A DNA stretch of 64,000 nt from Jiangella aurantiaca (lineage in GTDB: Bacteria > Actinomycetota > Actinomycetes > Jiangellales > Jiangellaceae): NCBI RefSeq assembly GCF_004349105.1, contig NZ_SMLB01000005.1:1-64000 (forward strand), given 5' to 3'. Positions within the stretch are counted from its first letter, which is position 1, and each line of letters begins with the position of its first letter. A program made the position numbers and the translations under genes. The notes below the pieces were generated by a model. That model had not been told where the DNA came from, did no database searches, and saw nothing but the letters and a program-made list of their open reading frames with translations. Below are positions 1-8,365 of this stretch, piece by piece.

Positions 1-262
1 GCGCGGGGCGGGCGGTCACGGGGCCGGAGTCGTCGAAGAGCCGCTCGACCTCGGCGGCGCGGTGCGGCACGGCGCGGAGCCGGGCCAGCACCAGCCGCTC
101 GACCAGCTCGTTGAGCGCCTCCTCGACGACGGCCAGGTCGCGGGGCCCGAGGGTGCCGGCGCGGCCGGCCAGCCGGGTCAGCTCCCGGCCGATGATCTCG
201 TCGCTGCGCCGGCGCAGCCGCTCCACCGTCGCGCCGGCGTCCGCCGGCTCAGTGGCGTGCAT
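1..262 (-). CDS. GluTR dimerisation-domain-like protein (partial, 3-prime end outside window)
   Basis: Open frame of 87 codons running off the left edge. The ATG at 262 overlaps the stop of the multicopper oxidase by 14 nt, so it is the third gene of that operon. The visible residues are helical and charged. The pattern ERLRRRSDEIIGRELTRL followed by a second helix ending in LVLARLRAVP resembles the C-terminal dimerisation helices of glutamyl-tRNA reductase, but nothing precedes it that could be the catalytic or NADPH domain. If the likeness is real this is a stand-alone copy of that domain, not HemA. Its function is unknown, and the family call rests on pattern resemblance only. Confidence 0.5.
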   Translation of the reverse strand, partial: MHATEPADAGATVERLRRRSDEIIGRELTRLAGRAGTLGPRDLAVVEEALNELVERLVLARLRAVPHRAAEVERLFDDSGPVTARPA

Positions 263-2159
263 GGCCGTGCCCGCCCGCCAGGCCGGTGACGCCGTCGTAC
301 CTCAGCTGGAGCATCATCCCCTGGTCGGCGTGCGGCAGGTTGTGGCAGTGGTTCATCCACACGCCGGGGTTGTCGGCCGCGAACGCGACGTCCCAGACCT
401 CGCCGGGCCGCACGTCGAACGTGTCGACCCACAGCGGGCTGCCGGTCGCCGCCCGGCCGTCCCGCGCGAGCACCAAGACGCCGTGGCCGTGCAGGTGCCA
501 CGGGTGTGTCTCGAGGCTGCGGTTGACGACGGTGAAGCGGACCAGGTCGCCCTCGGCCACCACCTGCTCGGGGATGGACGGATGGCCGCGGCCGTTCACG
601 GTCTGCGCGAACGCCGGCCGGCCGTCGACCATCGCCGCGCCGCGGTCCAGCACCATGCTGAAGTGCCGGTCGAACCGGGTGTCCAGCGTGAACGGCACCT
701 CGGCCGGCGCGCCGTAGTGCAGCGGGTCCAGCTCGGGCCAGTCACCTGGAGCCGGGTCACCGTCGCCACCGCCGAGGCGCAGCCGTACCTCGCCGTCCAC
801 CGTCAGCGCGACCGGGCCGGACGGCATGGTGAAGACGAGGTCGTAGCGGCCGCCCGCGGGCAGCCGCAGCGCCCGCTCGGACACCTCGCCGGGCTCGTGC
901 ACGTCGCGCCCGTCGACGGCCGCCAGCCGGAACGCCGTGCCGGCCAGCCCGAACCGGTGCGGCTCGGAGTCGGTGTTCAGCAGCCGCAGCCGGACCGACG
1001 CGCCCGGCTCGGCCGCCTCCTCGAGCACGCCGTCGTCGTCGCCGATCGCCACCACCCCGTCGTAGGTGTGCACCGGCAGGACCAGGTCGACGTCGGCCGG
1101 CTCGGCGTCGCGTGGCGTGACGACGAGCGTGCCGTACAGCCCGCGGCGGACGCCGGTGTGCGAGACCTGATGCGTGTGGTACCAGAACGTGCCCGCCTGG
1201 TCGGCGCGGAAGCGGTAGCCGAACTCGGCGCCCCGCGAGACCACGTCCTGCGTGGTGCCGGGCGCACCGTCCTCGCCGCACGCGACGTCGTAGCCGTGCC
1301 AGTGGATCGTGACCCCGTCGTCGATGTCCTCGTTGCGCAGCCTCACCTCGACGAGGTCGCCCTGGACGGCGGTCAGTGGCGGCCCGGGCAGCCGTCCGTC
1401 GAACGTCCACGCGTCGACCTCGTGCCCGGAGGTGAGCGCGACGGTCGCCGTCCGGGCGGTGACGGTGTACGGCCGGACGGTGCCGCCGGCGGCCGGCGTC
1501 GTTGCGCCGCGCAGGTCGGTCACCGGGGTGCCGTGGCCGGACGGATCCGCGGCGGCCACTCCCCCGCCGGCGTCGATCGACGGGGCGCGGACGAACGCCA
1601 GCCCGACCCCGGCCGCGCCCGCTCCGGCGGCGGCGATCCCGAGCAGCCGGCGCCGCGACAGCATGCCCACCGTCGTCGTCTCGTCGGCCGGGGCGGTGTC
1701 GTCCGCCGGGGCCATCACCTGCGCCGTCAGCAGCACGGCGCCGCCGACGCCGGCCACGGCGAGCAGTGTGACGCTCCACGTCAGCGGGTAGCCGCCGACG
1801 TACGTCACGACGAACCCCGCCAGCGCCGCGTACCCGGCCGCGAACAGCGCCGTCACCGCGCCCGGCGACAACGGTCCGCCGCGCAGCAGCGACCGCCACG
1901 TCAGCGCCGCGGCGGCCGCCACTGTCACGACCAGCAGCGGCAGCCCGAGCAGGACCTTCTCCTGCACGAACCACCAGCCCCGGTCGGCCAGGACCGCGAC
2001 CAGCACCAGCCGCCCGGCCACCGCCAGCACGCCTCCGGCCGCCAGCCCAGCCGCCACCCGTGTTCGGCCGGCCGCCGCCACCGCGCCCGCGGCCAGCCAG
2101 AGCGCACCCGTCAGGACCGCGACGACGTGGTCGAGGACGACCAGCTGCCCAGTGCTCAC
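249..2159 (-). CDS. Membrane-anchored multicopper oxidase
   Basis: A 636-residue protein with two parts. The first ~145 residues form about five hydrophobic segments. A twin-arginine-like RRRLLG followed by another hydrophobic stretch (~155-175) then leads into a cupredoxin-type multicopper oxidase. All four copper motifs are present: WHGY (~286), WYHTHQ (~326), HPWHLHGHG (~554) and HCHNLPHADQGM (~604), the last with the type-1 copper Met. The oxidase domain should face outside the membrane and use O2, perhaps on cuprous ions or small organics; the substrate cannot be read from sequence. The GTG start at 2159 overlaps the upstream gene stop (GTGA), so translation is probably coupled. The multi-pass N-terminal membrane domain is unusual for this family. 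Confidence 0.9.
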   Translation of the reverse strand: MSTGQLVVLDHVVAVLTGALWLAAGAVAAAGRTRVAAGLAAGGVLAVAGRLVLVAVLADRGWWFVQEKVLLGLPLLVVTVAAAAALTWRSLLRGGPLSPGAVTALFAAGYAALAGFVVTYVGGYPLTWSVTLLAVAGVGGAVLLTAQVMAPADDTAPADETTTVGMLSRRRLLGIAAAGAGAAGVGLAFVRAPSIDAGGGVAAADPSGHGTPVTDLRGATTPAAGGTVRPYTVTARTATVALTSGHEVDAWTFDGRLPGPPLTAVQGDLVEVRLRNEDIDDGVTIHWHGYDVACGEDGAPGTTQDVVSRGAEFGYRFRADQAGTFWYHTHQVSHTGVRRGLYGTLVVTPRDAEPADVDLVLPVHTYDGVVAIGDDDGVLEEAAEPGASVRLRLLNTDSEPHRFGLAGTAFRLAAVDGRDVHEPGEVSERALRLPAGGRYDLVFTMPSGPVALTVDGEVRLRLGGGDGDPAPGDWPELDPLHYGAPAEVPFTLDTRFDRHFSMVLDRGAAMVDGRPAFAQTVNGRGHPSIPEQVVAEGDLVRFTVVNRSLETHPWHLHGHGVLVLARDGRAATGSPLWVDTFDVRPGEVWDVAFAADNPGVWMNHCHNLPHADQGMMLQLRYDGVTGLAGGHGHARH

Positions 2160-2578
2160 GCTGCGACGGCGGGCCGCTCGGTCCGCACCAGCCGGCGAGC
2201 GTCCGCGAGCACCCGGCCGCTCAGGCCCATGATGGCCAGCCCGTTCAGTGCGTGCAGCCCGAACACCAGCGTGCCGGCGGTCGTCGACGTGTCGCCGGAC
2301 TCGTTGAACGCGTCGGCGAGCACCCGGATCAGGCTCTGCAGCATCGTCAGGCCGGCGATCCCGGCGGTCATGCCGATCAGCCGGCCGCCGACCCGGGCGA
2401 CCGCCGCCACGATCGTCGCCAGCACGGCGAGCGCGAACAAGATCGAGCCGAAGATCGCGTGAGCGTTGAACGCCTCGTCGTTGGGCGCGGTGTCGAACGC
2501 GCCGACCGCCGCGAGGTAGAACTGCACCGCGACCGCCGCCAGCATGAGCACCGCGAAGCCGAGGTAGACCTTCCGCAT
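2156..2578 (-). CDS. Small four-helix membrane protein, DUF6220-like
   Basis: A 140-residue protein with four predicted membrane helices (about 5-27, 42-65, 68-88, 104-122) and short loops, including an acidic/Asn loop after helix 1 (NDEAFNAHA). It resembles the DUF6220 membrane family and has no catalytic motif. It is the first gene of an operon with the multicopper oxidase, and its stop overlaps the oxidase GTG by 4 nt. A role as a membrane partner of the oxidase is inferred from position alone. Confidence 0.8.
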   Translation of the reverse strand: MRKVYLGFAVLMLAAVAVQFYLAAVGAFDTAPNDEAFNAHAIFGSILFALAVLATIVAAVARVGGRLIGMTAGIAGLTMLQSLIRVLADAFNESGDTSTTAGTLVFGLHALNGLAIMGLSGRVLADARRLVRTERPAVAA

Positions 2579-2668
2579 GACCCGCTCCCTCCGGGCCGGC
2601 TCCGCCGCCGGTCCCGGGAACGATCATTCGCCGGCGCGGGAGGCACGTCGTCCGCTCCGGAACGGCGT

Positions 2669-2692
2669 CGCGTACGCAGATCTGCGTACGCG
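2669..2692. promoter_or_regulatory. Perfect 24-bp palindrome, probable operator
   Basis: An uninterrupted self-complementary sequence with core GTACGCAGATCTGCGTAC plus CGC/GCG on its ends. It lies 91 bp upstream of the first gene of the oxidase operon and 37 bp past the PPK2 stop. The length and symmetry suit a dimeric repressor or activator such as TetR or MerR type. A terminator is less likely because there is no loop and no T-tract. Confidence 0.6.
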
Positions 2693-2728
2693 GGCCGCGT
2701 GTCGTCTACTCCCGCGGGCGTAGCCGGG

Positions 2729-3571
2729 TCACGACGACTCCAGCCGCGCCTTCTCGGCCTCGACGTCGAAGTCGGCCGGCGGCCAGTCCAGTTTCAGCGC
2801 CGCGAGGTGCTCGACGAGCAGCTGCGTCACCGCGAGGTTGCGGTACCACTTGCGGTCGGCCGGCACGAGGAACCAGGGCGCGGTCTCGGTGTTGCAGCGC
2901 TCCAGCGCGATCTCATACGCGCGCTGGAAGTCGGGCCAGAGCCGGCGGTCGTCGATGTCGCCAGGGTTGTACTTCCAGTACTTCGCCGGGTTCTCGAGCC
3001 GCTCGGCAAGCCGGGCCTTCTGCTCGTCGGCGGAGATGTGCAGCATGACCTTGACGACGACGACGCCGGCGTCGACGAGTTCTCGTTCGAAGTCGTTGAT
3101 CGCCTCGTACCGGCCCTCGATCACTGCCGGCCGGACCAGCTTGCGCACCCGCGCGGCCAGGACGTCCTCGTAGTGGCTGCGGTCGAAGACGCCGACCTGG
3201 CCGGGCTCCGGTAGCGCCTGGCGGATGCGCCAGAGGAAGCCCCGGCGCCGCTCGTCCGCCGTCGGCGCCTTGAACGCCCGGATGCTGACGCCCTGCGGGT
3301 CCATGATGCCCACCGCGTGGCGCATGGTGCCGCCCTTGCCGGAGGTGTCCATGCCCTGAAGGACCAGCAGCACCCGCTGGTCGCCGCCAGTGCGGCCGGC
3401 CGCGAACAGCCGCTCCTGCAGGTCGGAGATGACAGGGTCGAGCTCCTGCAGCGCCGCCTTCCCGTCGGCCTTCGTGCCGTCGAAGCCCGGGGTGGCGCGG
3501 GTGTCGACCGACGCGAGGTCGACGGGTCCCGGCGGGAGGCGGAGGAGCGACGACCACGTCGGCTGACTCAT
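2729..3571 (-). CDS. ppk2: Polyphosphate kinase 2 family protein
   Basis: A 280-residue protein of the PPK2 family, which moves phosphate between polyphosphate and nucleotides. It has a Walker A motif GMDTSGKGG (73-81), a Walker B segment FDRSHYEDV (129-137) and a lid region with ERRRG (107-111). It is a single-domain PPK2 of usual length. Whether it prefers NMP, NDP or GDP cannot be decided from these motifs. The ATG at 3571 gives the typical short N-terminal extension. It is monocistronic and divergent from helD. Confidence 0.93.
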   Translation of the reverse strand: MSQPTWSSLLRLPPGPVDLASVDTRATPGFDGTKADGKAALQELDPVISDLQERLFAAGRTGGDQRVLLVLQGMDTSGKGGTMRHAVGIMDPQGVSIRAFKAPTADERRRGFLWRIRQALPEPGQVGVFDRSHYEDVLAARVRKLVRPAVIEGRYEAINDFERELVDAGVVVVKVMLHISADEQKARLAERLENPAKYWKYNPGDIDDRRLWPDFQRAYEIALERCNTETAPWFLVPADRKWYRNLAVTQLLVEHLAALKLDWPPADFDVEAEKARLESS

Positions 3572-3682
3572 CGATCCAGCGTAACGGACGGGGTGAGCGC
3601 GGGGGCCGCTACAATTGACGACTCGGTCGGCTGGACCGAACGGCTTCGGAAAGGGAAAGTCATCGACGCCGAGAAGCATGAT

Positions 3683-5923
3683 GTGGCCGCACGGCCGGTG
3701 GCCGGTCACGACGACGCCGTCGACGAAGAGCAGCCGTACATCACCCACCTGTACGAGCGGCTCGATGAGCTCAAGGCGCGGCTGACGGCCCGGCTGGCGA
3801 CGCTGTACCGCGAGCACGGCGGCACACACGCGTCGGTGTGGGACCGCGAGGCGTTCGTCGCCCGCGACGTCGAGCGGCTGGAGCGGCTCGGCTCGGTCGA
3901 CCGCGGGCTGTGCTTCGGCCGGCTCGACTTCCGCGACGGCCACACCAGCTACATCGGCCGCATGGGGCTGACCGACGACGACTACGAGCAGCTGCTGGTC
4001 GACTGGCGGGCCCCGGCCGCCGAGCCGTTCTACCGGGCCACCGCCGCCGATCCCGGCGACCTCGTCCGCCGCCGGCACATCCAGACCCGGCTGCGCAAGG
4101 TGCTCGCCGTCGACGACGAGGTGTTCGACCTCGAGGCGATGCCGGCCGGCGGCCAGGGCACGCTGCGCGGTGAGGCGGCGCTGCTGGCGGCGCTGACGGA
4201 GCACCGCACGGGCCGCATGTCCGACATCGTCGCGACCATCCAGGCCGAGCAGGACCGCATCATCCGCTCGCCGCTGGCCGGCGTGCTGGTCGTGCAGGGT
4301 GGTCCGGGCACCGGCAAGACGGTCGCGGCGCTGCACCGCGCGGCGTACCTCCTCTACACCCACCGCGACCGCCTGGGCTCCAGCGGCGTGCTGGTGGTCG
4401 GGCCGAACCGCACGTTCCTGCACTACATCGACCAGGTGCTGCCGTCGCTGGGTGAGACCGGCGTCGTGCTGGCGACGGTCGGCGAGATGGTGCCCGGCGT
4501 CGAGGCGGCCGGCGACGACCCCGCCGACGTCGCCGTCGTCAAGGGCGACCCCCGCATGGCCGACGTCATCGCCGTCGCCGTCCGCGACCGGCAGCGGCTC
4601 CTCGACGGTCCCGTCGAGCTGAAGGTCGACCGCGTCGAGCTGACGCTGGCGCCGTCCGCCGTCCGGGCCGCGCGCACCCGTGCCCGCCGCGCCCGCAAGC
4701 CGCACAACGTCGCCCGCCGGGTGTTCGTCCGCGAGCTGCTCGACCACTTGGCCGACGAGCAGGCGCGGGCGCTCGGCGAGTCGCTGGACGAGGACGACCT
4801 CGCGGAGATCCGCGCCGACCTCGCCGCGGAGCCGAGTGTCGCCGCCCTCGTCGACGAGCTGTGGCCGGCGCTGACGCCGCAGCGGCTGATCGGCGAGCTG
4901 TTCGCGTCGCCGTCGCTGCTCGCCTCGGCCGGCGGCGACCTGACGGCGGCCGAGCGGGCGCTGCTGGCGCGGGGCCCGGGTGCGGCCTGGACGACGTCCG
5001 ACGTGCCGCTGCTGGACGAGGCGGCGGAGCTGCTCGGCGAGGTCGACGACCCCGACGAGGCGGCCCGGCTGGCCCGGCAGCGCGAGGAGGCGGAGATCCA
5101 GTACGCCCGCGACCTGCTGGACGAGCTGTCGCTGGAGGTCCCGGTCGACCCCGAGCTGGTCGCGCAGCGGTACCGCGGCGGCGAGGCGCGTCGCAGCGTC
5201 GCCGAGCGGGCCGGGCTGGACCGCTCGTGGGCGTTCGGGCACGTCATCGTCGACGAGGCGCAGGAGCTGTCGCCGATGGCGTGGCGGATGATCATGCGCC
5301 GGGCACCGGGCCGGTCCATGACGGTGGTCGGCGACATCGCCCAGACGGGGGCGGCTGCCGGTGCGCGGTCGTGGGCCGACGTGCTGGAGCCGCACGTGCC
5401 CGGCCGCTGGCGGCAGGAGACGCTGACGGTCAACTATCGGACGCCGAGCGAGGTGATGGATCTCGCTGCGCGGGTGCTCGCCTCGATCGACCCGGCGCTC
5501 GAGCCGCCGACATCCGTGCGCTCGACCGGCGAGCCGCCGCGCACGGTGCCGGTGTGGTCGTCGCTGGACCTCGTGGAGCAGCTGGCGACGGAGGTCTCGG
5601 CCGAGCTGTCCGACCTCGGCGCGGGTCGGCTGGCGGTGCTCGTGCCGGCCGCGCGGCTCGATGAGGTGCACTCCGGGCTCGCCGCGGCGCTGCCGGCCGC
5701 GGTGTCGCGTGCGGAGTCGGCCGACGCACTGGACGCGCCGGTCGCGGTGCTCACGGCCGGCCAGGCGAAGGGCCTGGAGTTCGACACCGTCGTCGTGGTC
5801 GAGCCGGCCGAGCTGCTGGCGGAGTCCGTGCGCGGCGCGACCGACCTCTACGTCGCCGTCACCCGGCCGACGCAGCGGCTGGTGCTGGTCCACGCCGAGC
5901 CGCTGCCGCCCATGCTCGCCTGA
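3683..5923 (+). CDS. helD: HelD-like RNA polymerase-associated UvrD-type ATPase
   Basis: A superfamily-1 ATPase of about 746 residues with the HelD layout. A charged N-terminal coiled-coil region is followed by Walker A GGPGTGKT (~205), a long insert, Walker B-like VIVDEAQELS (~525), VNYRTPSEV and a C-terminal motif with VAVTRPTQRL. HelD family proteins remove stalled RNA polymerase from DNA. Some actinobacterial members protect against rifamycins, but no rifamycin-associated inverted repeat is visible upstream. Starts are ambiguous: GTG 3683 has a weak GAGAAG ribosome site, and GTG 3593 is also in frame. A TACAAT hexamer at 3609 could be the -10 element, which favours the later start. Confidence 0.88.
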   Translation: MAARPVAGHDDAVDEEQPYITHLYERLDELKARLTARLATLYREHGGTHASVWDREAFVARDVERLERLGSVDRGLCFGRLDFRDGHTSYIGRMGLTDDDYEQLLVDWRAPAAEPFYRATAADPGDLVRRRHIQTRLRKVLAVDDEVFDLEAMPAGGQGTLRGEAALLAALTEHRTGRMSDIVATIQAEQDRIIRSPLAGVLVVQGGPGTGKTVAALHRAAYLLYTHRDRLGSSGVLVVGPNRTFLHYIDQVLPSLGETGVVLATVGEMVPGVEAAGDDPADVAVVKGDPRMADVIAVAVRDRQRLLDGPVELKVDRVELTLAPSAVRAARTRARRARKPHNVARRVFVRELLDHLADEQARALGESLDEDDLAEIRADLAAEPSVAALVDELWPALTPQRLIGELFASPSLLASAGGDLTAAERALLARGPGAAWTTSDVPLLDEAAELLGEVDDPDEAARLARQREEAEIQYARDLLDELSLEVPVDPELVAQRYRGGEARRSVAERAGLDRSWAFGHVIVDEAQELSPMAWRMIMRRAPGRSMTVVGDIAQTGAAAGARSWADVLEPHVPGRWRQETLTVNYRTPSEVMDLAARVLASIDPALEPPTSVRSTGEPPRTVPVWSSLDLVEQLATEVSAELSDLGAGRLAVLVPAARLDEVHSGLAAALPAAVSRAESADALDAPVAVLTAGQAKGLEFDTVVVVEPAELLAESVRGATDLYVAVTRPTQRLVLVHAEPLPPMLA

Positions 5924-5931
5924 GACCTCGA

Positions 5932-6492
5932 TCAGACCGGGGCGGTCTTGCGCAGCTGCTCCATGAACGCGCCGAACCACTGGGGATGGTCGGGCCAGGC
6001 GCGGCCCGTCACCAGGTTGCCGTCCACCACGCCGGCGCCGTCGACGAACGTGCCGCCGGCGGTCTCGACGTCGACCGCGAGGGCCGGATAGGCCGCCGAT
6101 CGCCGTCCGTTCAGCGTCTTCGCGGCCGCCAGCAGCAACGGGCCGTGGCACAGGGCGGCCGTCGGGGCGCCGCTGTCCATGAAGTACTTGACGATGCGCT
6201 GGGCGTCGGGGTCGTTGCGGATGTACTCGGGCGCGCGGCCGCCGGGCACCACGACCGCCACGTAGTCGTCGACGTTCACGTCGGCGAAGGCGATGTCGGC
6301 GGGCCAGCTGTGGCCGGGCTTCTCGGTGTACGTGTCGAACCCGTCGACGAAGTCGTGCACGACGAACTGCAGCTTCTTCACCGACGGGGCGGCGACGTCG
6401 ACCTCGTAGCCCTCCTCGAGCAGCCGCTGGTACGGGTAGAAGAACTCCAGATCCTCGGCCGCGTCACCGGTCAGGATGAGCACCTTGGGCAT
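5932..6492 (-). CDS. DJ-1/PfpI family protein
   Basis: A 186-residue single-domain protein of the DJ-1/PfpI superfamily. The nucleophile-elbow cysteine is in AALCHGP (C115, followed by H116), and an acidic partner E16 lies in the DLEFF segment. Family members include deglycase or glyoxalase-like enzymes and chaperones; the exact activity here cannot be assigned. It converges on helD with 8 bp between the stops. Confidence 0.88.
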   Translation of the reverse strand: MPKVLILTGDAAEDLEFFYPYQRLLEEGYEVDVAAPSVKKLQFVVHDFVDGFDTYTEKPGHSWPADIAFADVNVDDYVAVVVPGGRAPEYIRNDPDAQRIVKYFMDSGAPTAALCHGPLLLAAAKTLNGRRSAAYPALAVDVETAGGTFVDGAGVVDGNLVTGRAWPDHPQWFGAFMEQLRKTAPV

Positions 6493-6566
6493 GGGTCGGA
6501 CCTCCTCGTCGCGACGGACTCTGCACGACGCCAGTCTCCGCCCGCGCGGCGGCCGTGACCAGTGCT

Positions 6567-7613
6567 CTATCGCGATCCGAGAGCGGCCGCGCCGTCCCGG
6601 CTCAACGCCGTCAGCCGCGACACCGCCCGGAAGTACTTCTTCCGGTACCCACCGGCCAGCAGCTCCGGGGTGAACAGCCGGTCCAGCGGCACACCGCCGG
6701 CGACGACGGGCAGGTCGCGGTCGTAGAGGCGGTCGGCCAGCACGACCAGCCGCAGCGCCGTCGACTGGTCGTCGACTGTACGCACGCCGCGCAGGTGCAC
6801 CCGGCTGACGCCGTCAAGCAGTGGTCCGTACCGCGACGGGTGGACGGTGGCCAGGTGCGCCACCAGCGCGTCGAAGTCGTCGAGCGTGACGCCGTCACCC
6901 TCCGCGGACGCGGCGACGACATCGTCGGACACGGGCGGCGGCGATGACGGCAGCCCGCGGTGCCGGTAATCCTCGCCGTCGACGCGGACGACGGTGAACC
7001 GCGCGGCCAGCCGCTGGATCTCGCGCAGGAAGTCCGCGGCCGCGAACCGGCCCTCGCCGAGTTGGTCGGGCAGCGTGTTGCTGGTCGCGGCCAGCCGCAC
7101 GCCGTGCTCGGACAGCCGGCTGAGAAGCGTCGACACCAGCACGGTGTCGCCGGGGTCATCCAGCTCGAACTCGTCGACGCAGACAAGCCGGTGCGCGGAC
7201 AGCGCCTCGACGGTCGCGGCGAAGCCGAGCGCGCCGGCGAGGTTGGTGAGCTCGACGAACGTGCAGAACAGCTTCCGCTCCACCGGCACCGGCGCCGCGT
7301 GCCACAGCGACGCCAGCAGGTGCGTCTTGCCGACCCCGAAGCCGCCGTCCAGGTAGATCCCCGGCCCGGCGATGTCGGCGGCTGCGCCCGCACCCCGCGA
7401 CCGGAACCACCCGCGGCGCCGCCCGCTCACACCGTCACCGACGGCGGCGGCGAAGGCCCGCGCGGCCGCGACGGCGGCGGCCTGGCTGGGGACGGCGGGA
7501 TCGGCCCGGTAGCTGTCGAAGCTGACGTCGCGGAACCGCGGCGGCGGCACCATATCCGTGACGAGCCGCGACGCCGGCACGTCCGGACGACGGTCGGCGA
7601 TGCGGTCCGGCAT
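6567..7613 (-). CDS. zapE: Cell division protein ZapE (AFG1-like ATPase)
   Basis: A 348-residue P-loop ATPase of the AFG1/ZapE family. It has Walker A GGFGVGKTH (90-98), Walker B LVCVDEFELDD (143-153) and an arginine-rich C-terminal region with YRKKYF. In proteobacteria ZapE acts at the division ring; in actinobacteria the role is less defined. The gene starts 25 bp from the divergent RibD-like reductase, so the two promoters must overlap. Confidence 0.88.
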   Translation of the reverse strand: MPDRIADRRPDVPASRLVTDMVPPPRFRDVSFDSYRADPAVPSQAAAVAAARAFAAAVGDGVSGRRRGWFRSRGAGAAADIAGPGIYLDGGFGVGKTHLLASLWHAAPVPVERKLFCTFVELTNLAGALGFAATVEALSAHRLVCVDEFELDDPGDTVLVSTLLSRLSEHGVRLAATSNTLPDQLGEGRFAAADFLREIQRLAARFTVVRVDGEDYRHRGLPSSPPPVSDDVVAASAEGDGVTLDDFDALVAHLATVHPSRYGPLLDGVSRVHLRGVRTVDDQSTALRLVVLADRLYDRDLPVVAGGVPLDRLFTPELLAGGYRKKYFRAVSRLTALSRDGAAALGSR

Positions 7614-7637
7614 GGCGTCAATCGTAAGGTTCTTCCC

Positions 7638-8333
7638 GTGCAGCAGCTCTATCCACCGGTCGACGACACCGGCCCCGCCGACCTCGAGGCGGCCTACGCC
7701 TATCCGCCGCTCGCCGACGGCGCGACCTGGCTGCGGGCCAACATGGTGACCAGCCTCGACGGCGCCGTGCAGGGTCCCGACGGCCGGTCGGCGACGGTGT
7801 CCAGCCCACCCGACCGTGTGGTGCTGTCCCTGCTGCGACGGCTGGCCGACGTCGTCGTGGCCGGCGCGGGCACCGTCCGGGCCGAGCACTACGGCCCCGC
7901 CGGCCGGCCGATCGCCGTCGCCAGCCGGTCGCTCGACCTCGACCCCGCGGCGCCGCTGTTCACCGAGGCGACGCACAGGACCATCGTGCTGACCTGCGCA
8001 TCCGCACCGGCCGACCGCATGACCGCGCTGCGGGCCGTCGCGGACGTCGTCGTCGCCGGCGAGACGTCGCTGGACGTGCCGGCCGCCGTCCGGGCGCTGG
8101 CCCAGCGCGGCCTGACCCGGATCCTGTGCGAGGGCGGCCCGCACCTGCTGGCGGCGATCGTCGCGGCCCACGCGCTGGACGAGCTCTGCTACACGCTGAC
8201 GCCGGGGATGGTCGGCGGCCGGTCGCACCGCCTGCTGGAGGCTCCGACGACGCTGCGCAGCGACTGGTCGCTCGGCCACGTCATCGAGGACGGCGGGACG
8301 CTGCTCATGCGCTGGGTGGCGCGCCGAGTCTGA
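7638..8333 (+). CDS. RibD C-terminal-like pyrimidine reductase family protein
   Basis: A 231-residue protein matching the reductase (C-terminal) half of RibD. It has MVTSLDGA near residue 36, a glycine-rich ILCEGGPHL segment (~160) and no deaminase zinc site. Such proteins are dihydrofolate-reductase-fold NADPH enzymes; a role in riboflavin or deazaflavin synthesis is possible but not shown. The start is fixed by a TAAGGT -10 hexamer at 7625-7630, which leaves 7 nt before the GTG and implies a leaderless mRNA. Confidence 0.85.
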   Translation: MQQLYPPVDDTGPADLEAAYAYPPLADGATWLRANMVTSLDGAVQGPDGRSATVSSPPDRVVLSLLRRLADVVVAGAGTVRAEHYGPAGRPIAVASRSLDLDPAAPLFTEATHRTIVLTCASAPADRMTALRAVADVVVAGETSLDVPAAVRALAQRGLTRILCEGGPHLLAAIVAAHALDELCYTLTPGMVGGRSHRLLEAPTTLRSDWSLGHVIEDGGTLLMRWVARRV

Positions 8334-8365
8334 GCTCTGTCGGCGGCGTGGTACAGACTGGGCGC

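Noticed and set aside
3572-3682. Rifamycin-associated element upstream of helD
   Set aside because: No GGGGCTTGC/GCAAGCCCC-type inverted repeat is present.
2729-6151. Open frame of about 1140 codons on the minus strand through helD
   Set aside because: Only its last 280 residues (PPK2) look like a protein; the rest is antisense to helD with its intact Walker motifs.
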